Source: Streptomyces thermodiastaticus
GTDB taxonomy: Bacteria; Actinomycetota; Actinomycetes; Streptomycetales; Streptomycetaceae
Direction of reading: 5' to 3'
Length of the DNA stretch: 64,000 nucleotides
NCBI RefSeq assembly: GCF_014656135.1
Contig: NZ_BNBV01000006.1
Location: 1-64,000, forward strand
Below, in pieces: positions 1-7,694 of the stretch; the stretch's first letter is position 1, and each line of letters begins with the position of its first letter. The translations under genes were made by a program, and so were the position numbers. Below the pieces are notes generated by a model. It was not told where the DNA came from and did no database searches. It worked only from the letters and a program-made list of their open reading frames with translations.

Positions 1-1
1 C

Positions 2-67
2 GGCACCACCCTCAAAATCGAACTCGACATCCAAGCCGTCCAAGGCACCACCCTCCCCACCACCTGA
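2..67 (+). CDS. C-terminal end of an unidentified protein (partial)
   Basis: An open frame runs from the window edge to a TGA at 65-67 and encodes about 21 residues (reads GTTLKIELDIQAV... ending in TTLPTT). Only the tail is present, so no family can be assigned. The reading rests on the absence of stops over a short stretch and is therefore weak. Confidence 0.35.
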   Translation, partial: GTTLKIELDIQAVQGTTLPTT

Positions 68-499
68 ACCCCACCAGGACGCACCACAGCGGGCTCACCA
101 CAGCGGTGCCACAGCGGCACAACACCGGCACCACAGCGCCGTCCCGCGACGACCGAAAGCTGCCGGAGACGGCCGGAGCGGCCGCAGTGGCCGGAACAGC
201 CGGCTGAGGTCGGTGCGAGTCGGCGACGGCCGACAGGGGAAGTCAAAGGAAGGTGGCAACCACTCCACGGAGCCGCACATGCAAGGGCCACTCACCAAAG
301 ATCTTGCTGTTGCGATGAAAAGATGAGCTTCCGCCTCGCAGATGCGGACGTATCATCGGCACCGGCCGCCGTGCGGCCGGTCCGCCGGTAGGAGTGCCGG
401 CGGACCTCGACGAGTCCGTGCAGGGCGGATGAGTCCGTGCGGACCGGGGTGTCCGTACCGGACCGGCCCGTCCGCCCCGGACCTTGAGGGAGTGGATCC
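68..499. other. Upstream region of modA, no gene seen
   Basis: No convincing coding frame lies here. The first 70 bases contain irregular reiterations of the word ACCACAGCG. A relatively AT-rich patch around 298-330, unusual against the surrounding GC content, is the best place for the modABC promoter. I could not recognise a molybdate-repressor palindrome. Confidence 0.4.
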
Positions 500-1336
500 G
501 TGATGAGCCGTTCCGCCCGGTCTCCCCGCCGGATGCTCCGGGCCGCCGGTGCCGGTGCCGCCGCGCTGCTGGCCCTCAGCGCCTGTTCGTCGTCCGGTCC
601 GGACTCGTCACCGCAGTCCTCGCAGGGCTCCTCCGCGTCGTCCGGTGCCTCGGGTGCGGTGTCCGGTGAGGTGACCGTCTTCGCCGCGGCCTCGTTGAAG
701 GAAAGCTTCACGACGCTGGGCAAGAAGTTCGAGAAGGACCACCCCGGCGCCAAGGTCACCTTCAACTTCGGCGGCAGTGACTCACTCGCGGCCGGCATCA
801 CCGGTGGTGCCCCGGCCGATGTGTTCGCCTCCGCCAGCCCGAAGACGATGAAGACCGTCACGGATCAGGGCGAGGCGGCCGGCACCCCCGTCACCTTCGT
901 GCGCAACCGGCTGGAGATCGCCACCCTGCCCGGCAACCCGGACCACCTGTCCTCCCTGAAGGACCTCACCAAATCCGGTCTGAAGGTGGTGCTGTGCGCG
1001 CAGACGGTGCCGTGCGGGGCCGCCGCGCAGCAGGCACTGGACGCCGGAGGTGTCCGGGTCACGCCCGTCTCCTACGAGCAGGACGTGAAGTCCGCCCTGA
1101 ACAAGGTGGTGCTCAAGGAGGCCGACGCCGCGCTGGTGTACCGGACCGATGTGCAGGCCGCCGGTGGCACAGTGGAGGGCGTGGACTTCCCCGAATCGGC
1201 CAAGGCCGTCAACGAATACCCGATCGTCCGGCTGAAGCACGCGAAGAACGCCGCGGCCGCCGACGCGTTCATCGCGCTGGTCCGCTCCGCCGAGGGCCAG
1301 AAGGTGCTCGGCGAGGCCGGGTTCCTCACGCCGTGA
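500..1336 (+). CDS. modA: Molybdate ABC transporter substrate-binding lipoprotein ModA
   Basis: This 278-residue protein is the high-affinity molybdate (or tungstate) receptor tethered outside the membrane. The N-terminus has an Arg-rich n-region, a hydrophobic stretch and a lipobox (LLALSAC) with the lipidated Cys at residue 29, followed by a Ser-rich linker. The mature part starts VTVFAAASLKESF, and NFGGSDSLAAGI and GAPADVFASAS follow, which are the oxyanion-binding loops of the ModA family. A GAGGGAG ribosome site at about 486-492 fits the GTG at 500; the ATG at 503 is an alternative. The stop overlaps modB by four bases, so modABC is one transcription unit. Confidence 0.93.
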   Translation: MMSRSARSPRRMLRAAGAGAAALLALSACSSSGPDSSPQSSQGSSASSGASGAVSGEVTVFAAASLKESFTTLGKKFEKDHPGAKVTFNFGGSDSLAAGITGGAPADVFASASPKTMKTVTDQGEAAGTPVTFVRNRLEIATLPGNPDHLSSLKDLTKSGLKVVLCAQTVPCGAAAQQALDAGGVRVTPVSYEQDVKSALNKVVLKEADAALVYRTDVQAAGGTVEGVDFPESAKAVNEYPIVRLKHAKNAAAADAFIALVRSAEGQKVLGEAGFLTP

Positions 1337-2178
1337 CGCCGCCCGGCGAGGCCGGGACGGCGCGCCGCCCCCACACGGGCCGTCCGCGGCGCCGCACCCG
1401 AGGCGGCGCGCCGCTGCCCCTGCTGCTGCCCGCGCTGATCGGCCTGGTGTTCCTGGTCCTGCCGCTGGTCGCCCTGCTGGTGCGGGCGCCCTGGCGGAGC
1501 ATGCCCGGCCTGCTGACCAGCAGCGAGGTGTGGCAGGCGCTGCGGCTGTCCGTGGTGTGCGCGACGGCGGCGACCGCGGTGAGCCTGGTGCTGGGGGTGC
1601 CGCTGGCCTGGCTGCTGGCCCGCACGGAGTTCCCCGGGCGCCGGCTGGTGCGCGCCCTGGTGACCCTGCCGCTCGTGCTGCCGCCCGTGGTGGGCGGTGT
1701 GGCCCTGCTCATGGCGCTGGGGCGCAACGGGGTCGCCGGGCGGTGGCTGGACTCCTGGTTCGGCATCACGCTGCCGTTCACCACCACCGGGGTCGTGCTG
1801 GCCGAGGCGTTCGTGGCGCTGCCGTTCCTCGTGATCACCGTCGAGGGCACGCTGCGCGCCGCCGACCCCCGGTACGAGGAGGCGGCCACCACGCTGGGGG
1901 CGTCCCGGTTCACCGCGTTCCGCCGGGTGACGCTGCCGCTCGTGGCGCCCGGCATCGCCGCCGGTGCGGTGCTGGCGTGGGCGCGGGCGCTCGGCGAGTT
2001 CGGCGCGACGATCACCTTCGCCGGCAATTTCCCCGGCCGTACCCAGACCATGCCGCTGGCCGTCTACCTGGCCCTGCAGAACGACCCGGAGGCGGCCATC
2101 GCCCTCAGTCTGGTCCTGCTGGCCGTGTCGGTCGCGGTGCTCGCCGGGCTGCGGGACCGCTGGATGGGCGCCTCATGA
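1333..2178 (+). CDS. modB: Molybdate ABC transporter permease ModB
   Basis: This 281-residue membrane permease forms the molybdate channel. The GTG start overlaps the modA TGA (GTGA), and the downstream ATG of modC overlaps its stop (ATGA), which fixes both ends. After a basic N-terminal tail come about six hydrophobic segments, beginning PLLLPALIGLVFLVLPLVAL. The EAA loop that contacts the ATPase is visible as EEAATTLGASRFTAFRRVTLPL, followed by the family's ALGEFGATI and TQTMPLAVY. This is normal length for ModB. Confidence 0.93.
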   Translation: MTPPGEAGTARRPHTGRPRRRTRGGAPLPLLLPALIGLVFLVLPLVALLVRAPWRSMPGLLTSSEVWQALRLSVVCATAATAVSLVLGVPLAWLLARTEFPGRRLVRALVTLPLVLPPVVGGVALLMALGRNGVAGRWLDSWFGITLPFTTTGVVLAEAFVALPFLVITVEGTLRAADPRYEEAATTLGASRFTAFRRVTLPLVAPGIAAGAVLAWARALGEFGATITFAGNFPGRTQTMPLAVYLALQNDPEAAIALSLVLLAVSVAVLAGLRDRWMGAS

Positions 2179-3296
2179 CCGGGGACCGTCTCACGACCGG
2201 CACCAGCACCGGCACCGGCACCGGTGGCCCCCGTAAGGCGGACGCCACCGGGAGCGGCGCCGGGCTGGACGCCCGTCTGGTCGTCGAGCGCGGCTCCTTC
2301 CGTCTCGATGTGACGCTGACCGCCGCGCCCGGGGACGTGGTGGCGCTGCTGGGTCCGAACGGCGCCGGCAAGACGACCGCCCTGCGGGCCCTGGCCGGTC
2401 TGGTCCCGCTGTCCGGCGGGCATCTGCGGCTGGACGGCAAGCGGCTGGACCGTACGCCGCCGGAGGCCCGCCCGGTCGGTGTCGTCTTCCAGGACTATCT
2501 GCTCTTCCCGCATCTGTCGGTGCTGGACAACGTGGCGTTCGGGCCGCGCTGCCACGGTGTCCGCAAGGCCGAGGCCCGCGCCCAGGCCGCCGTCTGGCTG
2601 GAACGCATGGGCCTGGCCGCGCATGCGGCGGCCAAGCCCCGCAACCTGTCCGGCGGGCAGGCCCAGCGCGTCGCCCTCGCCCGCGCGCTGGCCACGCACC
2701 CCCGGCTGCTGCTGCTCGACGAGCCGCTCGCCGCCCTGGACGCCCGGACCCGGCTCGACGTCCGTGCTCAACTGCGCCGCCATCTGGCCGGCTTCGAGGC
2801 GGTCGCCGTGCTGGTGACGCACGATCCGCTGGACGCCATGGTGCTGGCCGACCACCTCGTCGTCATCGAGAACGGCCGGATCGTGCAGCAGGGGTCCCCG
2901 GCGCACGTCGCCCGCCATCCGCGCACCGACTACATCGCCCAGCTGGTCGGCCTCAACCTCTACCGGGGGCGGGCCGACGGGCACACGGTCCGCGTGCAGG
3001 ACGGGCCCTCGATCACCACTAGCGAGGACCTCGCCGGTGACGTCTTCGTCGTCTTCCCGCCCGGCGCGGTGACCCTGCACCGGGAACGTCCTCACAGCTC
3101 CAGCGCCCGCAACGTCTGGCGCTGCGAGGTGGCCGGCCTGGAGACGCACGGCGACCAGATCCGCGCCGACCTCACCGGTGACCTGCCGCTGGTCGCCGAC
3201 CTGACCACGGTCGCCGCCGCCGAACTGGACCTCCACCCGGGAGCCGTGGTGTGGGCGACGGTGAAGGCCGCCCAGACGCACGCGTACCGCGCCTGA
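2175..3296 (+). CDS. modC: Molybdate ABC transporter ATP-binding protein ModC
   Basis: This 373-residue ATPase drives molybdate import. It has a Walker A GPNGAGKT, a Q-loop (VFQDYLLFPHLSVLDNVAFG), the signature LSGGQAQR, a Walker B LLLLDEPLAALD and a switch His in VTHDP. The C-terminal third, after IAQLVGLN, looks like the TOBE/molbindin-type oxyanion-binding domain of ModC. The first 35 residues are a Thr/Gly-rich extension (reads TTGTSTGTGTGG) that is probably disordered. ATGA overlap with modB makes it the last gene of the operon; a minisatellite follows 19 bases downstream. Confidence 0.92.
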   Translation: MTGDRLTTGTSTGTGTGGPRKADATGSGAGLDARLVVERGSFRLDVTLTAAPGDVVALLGPNGAGKTTALRALAGLVPLSGGHLRLDGKRLDRTPPEARPVGVVFQDYLLFPHLSVLDNVAFGPRCHGVRKAEARAQAAVWLERMGLAAHAAAKPRNLSGGQAQRVALARALATHPRLLLLDEPLAALDARTRLDVRAQLRRHLAGFEAVAVLVTHDPLDAMVLADHLVVIENGRIVQQGSPAHVARHPRTDYIAQLVGLNLYRGRADGHTVRVQDGPSITTSEDLAGDVFVVFPPGAVTLHRERPHSSSARNVWRCEVAGLETHGDQIRADLTGDLPLVADLTTVAAAELDLHPGAVVWATVKAAQTHAYRA

Positions 3297-3315
3297 CGCG
3301 GCCGGGCTCATCCGG

Positions 3316-3430
3316 GTGACGGTTCCGTTCCGACGGCCGTGACGGTTCCGTTCCGACGGCCGTGACGGGCTCGTTCCGACGGCCGTGACGGGCTCGTTCC
3401 GACGGCCGTGACGGGCTCGTTCCGACGGCG
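3316..3430. repeat. Intergenic tandem repeat, 23-bp unit, five copies
   Basis: Five head-to-tail units start at 3316, 3339, 3362, 3385 and 3408. Each begins GTGACGG and ends GTTCCGACGGC. The first two read GTTCC and the next three GGCTC at the variable centre. A sixth partial unit begins at 3431. The array sits just behind modC in a non-coding spacer. The 23-bp period is not a multiple of three. Confidence 0.93.
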
Positions 3431-3507
3431 GTGACGGTGCCCGCCGTGTACCGGGCGGTGGTGCGCCGCCGGAAACCTGTCGGCGCGCGGGGCCGCGGTG
3501 GCAGGAT

Positions 3508-3624
3508 CACCGTGCCGGTGTTCCGGGTCTCGTGCGGGCCGGATCGCCGTACGGGTGCTCCGGGGCCCTGTACGCCGGAGCACCGTGCCGGTGTTCCGGA
3601 TCTCCCGCGGGCCGGATCGCCGTG
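3508..3624. repeat. Imperfect direct repeat of about 44 bp, 73-bp spacing
   Basis: Two copies, at about 3508-3554 and 3581-3624, share CACCGTGCCGGTGTTCCGG and GCGGGCCGGATCGCCGT with a few substitutions. The second copy ends shortly before the ribosome site of the SRPBCC gene, so the pair may be a leader duplication. No function is recognised. Confidence 0.75.
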
Positions 3625-3653
3625 CCGTCGTGCCGTGCCGAGGAGGGGCCGAG

Positions 3654-4112
3654 GTGCCGTCCACCGAGCTGATCCACACCTACCGCATCGCCGCGCCGCT
3701 GCCCGAGGTCTTCGCGCACCTGGCCGAACCGACGCACTACATCGGCCTGTCGCCGCTCGTCGTCACCGTCCGGGAGGTGCGCCGCAGCGGCCGGACCGTG
3801 CACTACACGGCGGTGGAGCGCTTCCGGCTGCTGGGCGTGCTGCGGCATGACAACCTCATCGATGTCACCCTCGTCGCCGTGCCGGACCGGCTTCCCGAGG
3901 CGGCCGAGGTGTCCGGTGAGGTCCGCAGCCCGGGCCGGGTCCGCATGAGCTACCGGTTCGCCCTGACCCGGGACGGGGACGGCACCGCCGTCACCGACAC
4001 CCTGCGCCTGCGCACACCGCTGGGCCTGCTGCGTTTCGCCGCCGCACAGGCCGCGGCGGTGCAGCGGAACCGCGCCCGCGTACTGGCGGCTCGGCTGGAG
4101 ACGTCGCCGTGA
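3654..4112 (+). CDS. SRPBCC (START-like) family protein
   Basis: A 152-residue single-domain protein. The opening TYRIAAPLPEVFAHLAEPTHYIGLSPLV is the usual first strand and helix of the SRPBCC/polyketide-cyclase-like fold, and the C-terminal helix (LRFAAAQAAAVQRNRARVL) closes the hydrophobic cavity. These proteins bind or modify hydrophobic ligands; the substrate here is unknown. The GTG at 3654 is chosen because AGGAGGGG lies at 3641-3648. The open frame extends upstream, but through repeat DNA. Confidence 0.8.
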   Translation: MPSTELIHTYRIAAPLPEVFAHLAEPTHYIGLSPLVVTVREVRRSGRTVHYTAVERFRLLGVLRHDNLIDVTLVAVPDRLPEAAEVSGEVRSPGRVRMSYRFALTRDGDGTAVTDTLRLRTPLGLLRFAAAQAAAVQRNRARVLAARLETSP

Positions 4113-4295
4113 CCGCCGGTCGGCGAAGATCTGCGCGGACGGCCCGGTGACCCGTCCGGCCGCGCCCGCCCCCGCACGGGCACGGCCGGAACCCGCATCG
4201 GTCCGGTCCGGCGCCGGAAACCTGCCGGTGTCCGGCACCGGAGCGATCCGTAGTGCTCCCCCTGCGCCAGGATGCCCGACCGGCTCCTGTCGTCG

Positions 4296-4344
4296 CATTG
4301 CCGGCCTCCGGCAATGTTCACTACGGTTTCGTTGCTGGTGAACA
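4296..4344. promoter_or_regulatory. Two adjacent inverted repeats upstream of the PucR-type regulator
   Basis: CATTGCCGG (4296-4304) and CCGGCAATG (4308-4316) form a perfect 9-bp hairpin with a 3-base loop. Immediately after, TGTTCAC (4315-4321) and GTGAACA (4338-4344) form a second perfect 7-bp pair with a 16-base spacer. The second pair looks like an operator 56 bases before the GTG of the regulator. The first could be an operator or a short terminator for the SRPBCC gene. Confidence 0.55.
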
Positions 4345-4399
4345 GTCAACAAAGTGCCGCCGCGGCGCACGCGACGGGGCGCATACGACAGGGGGACGG

Positions 4400-5452
4400 G
4401 TGAGGCAGGGCACGGAGCGCTATCTGGACGGGTTTGCCCGCATTCTGGCCGATGCGGCCGCCACCGGACGGCGTCTGACCCGTCAGGAGCTGGAGTCGCG
4501 GCGCACCCTGGGCGAACGGGCCGCCGAGGCCGGGCACGGGCTGCGCGCCCTGGTCGGTGCGCACCTCACTGCGGCCCGCACCGTCTGGCCCGCCGATCAC
4601 GGCTGTGCCGACGGCGCGCTGGCCGCGCTCCATCAGGCGGTCGACGCCTTCGCCGAGGGGTACGAGCGTGCCCAGCGCCTCGCCGTGCGCCAGGAGGAGG
4701 CCGCCCGGCGGGAGTTCATCGACGACCTTCTCTACGGCCGCAGCAATCTGGGCCGGCTCGCCGAACGCGCCGAACGCTTCGGCCTGCGGCTGTCCCGCGC
4801 CCACGCCGTCGCCGTCGCCGAGGGACCCACCCCCTACGCCGAGGGGGAGCCCGTGCCCCGCCGGGTGGAGCAGGCGCTGCTGACCCGCTTCGGCAACCGT
4901 GACGTGCTGCTCACCACCAAGGACGGACGGCTGCTGTGCATCGCGCCCGGCCATGAGCAGGATGTGCTGCCCTACTTCGCCAAGTACGCTCACGACGCCA
5001 CCGGCGGCGGCCGCGTGGCCATCGGCCGCCCGCAGCCCGGCCCCGGCGGGGTGGTCCAGTCGTACGAAGAGGCCCTGAACGCGTTGGAGATGGCGGAGCG
5101 GCTCGGCCTGGACGACCCCGTCCTGCACGCGGAGGACCTGCTCGTCTACCCGGTTCTCGCCCGCGACCGCCAGGCCATGGCCGACCTGGTCCGCAACACC
5201 CTGGGCCCGCTCACCGCCGCCCGCGGCGGGGCTCAGCCTCTGCTGGACACCCTGACTGCCTATTTCGACTCGGGCTGCGTGGCCACCGAGGCGGCCCGCC
5301 GGCTGTCCCTGAGCGTGCGCGCCCTGACCTACCGCCTGGCCCGTATCCGCCAGCTCACCGGCGCCGACCCCAACGACCCGGCCCACCGCTACCGGCTCCA
5401 GACCGCCACCATCGGCGCCCGCCTGCTGGACTGGCCGGCGAAGGAGCTGTGA
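4400..5452 (+). CDS. PucR/CdaR-type transcriptional regulator
   Basis: A 350-residue cytoplasmic regulator. The N-terminal half is helical (YLDGFARILADAAATGRRLTRQELESRRTLG). The middle (LSRAHAVAVAEG to RVAIGRPQPGPGGVVQSYEEA) resembles the CdaR GGDEF-like fold. The C-terminus (LLDTLTAYFDSGCVATEAARRL, then LTYRLARIRQLTGADP) is the PucR-type helix-turn-helix. The GTG at 4400 is preceded by AGGGGGAC. Inverted repeats lie upstream and may be autoregulatory sites. The effector is unknown. Confidence 0.82.
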   Translation: MRQGTERYLDGFARILADAAATGRRLTRQELESRRTLGERAAEAGHGLRALVGAHLTAARTVWPADHGCADGALAALHQAVDAFAEGYERAQRLAVRQEEAARREFIDDLLYGRSNLGRLAERAERFGLRLSRAHAVAVAEGPTPYAEGEPVPRRVEQALLTRFGNRDVLLTTKDGRLLCIAPGHEQDVLPYFAKYAHDATGGGRVAIGRPQPGPGGVVQSYEEALNALEMAERLGLDDPVLHAEDLLVYPVLARDRQAMADLVRNTLGPLTAARGGAQPLLDTLTAYFDSGCVATEAARRLSLSVRALTYRLARIRQLTGADPNDPAHRYRLQTATIGARLLDWPAKEL

Positions 5453-5635
5453 GAGCCACGGCGCCGCCCGGGCAGCGGGCACGCGGTCCACTCGGCACAC
5501 GCGGCGGCGACAACACTCGGGCGGCTCACGACGTCACACCGTCAACCCGCCCGATATGCCGGTCACATGCCCGATCGTTACGTTCGTCACAGGTCGGTCG
5601 CCCGGGCCGACGTCCGTGCGACAGAGGGAAGTGAC

Positions 5636-6286
5636 ATGCGTATCCGTACCGTTGCCGTGGCCGCTGCCGGAGTGAGCGCGGTGGTTGTCACCGCCGCAGG
5701 ACTCACCTACGCCTCCGCCGCCGCGGACGCCCCGGCGGCATCGTCCGCCCAGCAGGCGGCGGCCGCCCCCGCCCCGCGTGCGGACCGGCCGCCCGCCCAG
5801 GTGGCCGCTCCCGCGCAGCCCGCCGCCGGGAACGACGACCGGGACGGGGACAGCGGCTCGGACCGGGACGGCGGCAAGGGCGGAGACGAGCGCGGCGGCC
5901 GTGACCGCGACAGCGGCGGCGACCACGGCCGGGACGGAGGCGGGCGCGGCCACGGGGGCCACGGCGACCACGACGAGGGGAAGATCTACTTCAACGAGCG
6001 CATGTACTCGGCGTCGGCCACCGGCTGCGTCACCGCGGCCGGCGGACTGGGCTCCACCAGTTTCAGCGTGTTCAACGACAGCGAGCGGACCGTCGAGGTG
6101 TACCGCGGTTTCACCTGCGACAACGGCGCTCCGGTCGCCACCGTCGGCCCGCACGGCGCCACCCACGGTGTGGTGACGGACACCTTCCACGACGGCCTGC
6201 TCGACGGCTTCGGCCACGGCATGCTGTCCGGCGACGACGGTGTCGTCGGCAGCTTCCGGGTGCTCGACGACGACGAGAAGTGGTGA
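5636..6286 (+). CDS. Secreted Asp/Gly/Arg-rich hypothetical protein
   Basis: A 216-residue exported protein. It has an N-terminal signal peptide (MRIRTVAVAAAGVSAVVVTAAGLTYASA, predicted cut after ASA), an Ala/Pro linker, then about 45 residues dominated by D, G, R and H (for example DRDGDSGSDRDGGKGGDERG). A compact C-terminal domain of about 90 residues has two Cys (ATGCV and FTCDN) that could form a disulfide. The ATG at 5636 follows GAGGGA; an upstream in-frame ATG at 5567 would place about 23 extra residues before the signal. No family is recognised. Confidence 0.72.
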   Translation: MRIRTVAVAAAGVSAVVVTAAGLTYASAAADAPAASSAQQAAAAPAPRADRPPAQVAAPAQPAAGNDDRDGDSGSDRDGGKGGDERGGRDRDSGGDHGRDGGGRGHGGHGDHDEGKIYFNERMYSASATGCVTAAGGLGSTSFSVFNDSERTVEVYRGFTCDNGAPVATVGPHGATHGVVTDTFHDGLLDGFGHGMLSGDDGVVGSFRVLDDDEKW

Positions 6287-6513
6287 CGGCGCCCACAGTC
6301 GCGAGTGCGCCGCCGCGCGGCCGGCGAGCGGTGTGGCCGACGCCTCGGCCGGGCAAGGACAACCCCTGCCCGGCTGCTAACGTCTGCCCATCTGCAGACG
6401 TCATTCGCGGGACAATCGGACGATACAGACGACAATACAAACGACGACAGCACTGCGTCCTGAGCGCTGCCCGTAGCGCCCCCGCACCTGAGAACTGGCC
6501 GGAGACCCATTCG

Positions 6514-7134
6514 ATGACGACTTCCATCACGACCGCGCAGGGGATCGACGGCGCGGCCATCGACGGCGGCCTCTACACCGACGTCACCGACTTCGCGCGC
6601 GACACGCACTGGCTGAACGGGCCCGTGTCCGCGTACACCTCCGTCGGCATGGGCGTGTTCGTGGTGTTCCTGCTGATCGCCTGGTGGCGGGCCCGCCGGG
6701 AGGGGAGCGCGGTGATGGCCGGGGTGCTGGCCACGCCGTTCGCCGTCGTCATCGCCTACCTCGCCAACACCGGGATCAAGGACGTCTTCCAGGAGCCGCG
6801 GCCCTGCCGGGCGCTGCCGCACGCCTACCTCGTCGAGGCCTGCCCGCCCCCGGACGACTACGCCTTCCCCAGCAACCACACCACGGTCGCGTTCGCCTTC
6901 ACCGTGGCGCTGGCGCTCACCTACCGGTGGCTGGGCGGAATAGCGCTGCTGGCGGCCGTCGCGATGGGCGCCTCCCGGGTGTACGTCGGCGCCCACTACC
7001 CGCACGACGTCGCGGTGGGTGCCGTGGTCGGCTCGCTCGTCGCGCTGGTCCTGGTCCTGGCGGCCCGCTGGCTGTGCGGTCCGCTGGTCACCCGGCTGCG
7101 GCAGGGCGTCCTGCGCCCGCTGCTCGTCGCCTGA
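6514..7134 (+). CDS. PAP2-family phosphatase, integral membrane
   Basis: A 206-residue phosphatidate/undecaprenyl-pyrophosphate-type phosphatase. The three PAP2 signatures are present in order: KDVFQEPRP (K-x6-RP), PSNH, and SRVYVGAHYPHDV (SR-x5-H-x3-D), with the last supplying the nucleophilic His and its Asp partner. About five membrane segments surround them. Members dephosphorylate lipid phosphates or pyrophosphates at the outer membrane face; the substrate cannot be told from sequence. The ATG at 6514 is chosen over a long upstream extension of poor coding quality. Confidence 0.88.
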   Translation: MTTSITTAQGIDGAAIDGGLYTDVTDFARDTHWLNGPVSAYTSVGMGVFVVFLLIAWWRARREGSAVMAGVLATPFAVVIAYLANTGIKDVFQEPRPCRALPHAYLVEACPPPDDYAFPSNHTTVAFAFTVALALTYRWLGGIALLAAVAMGASRVYVGAHYPHDVAVGAVVGSLVALVLVLAARWLCGPLVTRLRQGVLRPLLVA

Positions 7135-7468
7135 GGCTGCTCGGCCCACGAGGCATTCAGGTCTCCGGGACGGTCTCGTCCCGTTCTGACACGGCCAGTG
7201 CGCGCACGCCGTACGGTTGCGGGTGCACGCCGCGCGGGCGGGAGCGCGCCGGCCGGTGTTCCGTCCGGTGTGTGGCAGTGCCTGTGGCCGATGCGCGGTC
7301 CCTGCGGTCGTGCGAACAGGCAACGGCGGATCTGCGTCGAGGAGCCGGGCGGTGCGGCAGCGGTGGGGCGTGACGGCGCGGTAGGACGTGACGGATTGGT
7401 CCGGTGTGACGGCCGGACGGCGGCCGTGGGGCGAGCAGCGACGCCCGGAACCGGCGAGACACAGATTC

Positions 7469-7564
7469 GAGGACATGGCCCCATGAGGACATGACCCCAT
7501 GAGGACATGGCCCGATGAGGACATGGCCCGATGAGGACATGGCCCGATGAGGACACGACTCCAT
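7469..7564. repeat. Intergenic tandem repeat, 16-bp unit, six copies
   Basis: Six units begin at 7469, 7485, 7501, 7517, 7533 and 7549, each close to GAGGACATGGCCCGAT. Copies 1 and 2 end CCCCAT, 3 to 5 are identical and copy 6 is diverged. The array lies in the 560-base spacer 7135-7694 between the PAP2 gene and the SCO2400-like gene. Nothing else recognisable is in that spacer except a possible promoter just before 7656. Confidence 0.93.
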
Positions 7565-7694
7565 GGGCCCATGAGCCCAGTACGGGGGGAATGCGGACCC
7601 ACCTGAGGGGAATCCCCGCACGACCGTCACAAAGGCTGCACACAGCCTTGTTAGCGTGGCAGGCCGCCCGGCCGACCGACTCAGGATGAACCGG

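Noticed and set aside
7469..7564. Short regularly repeated units as a possible CRISPR array
   Set aside because: The units are contiguous 16-mers with no variable spacers, and no cas genes are present.
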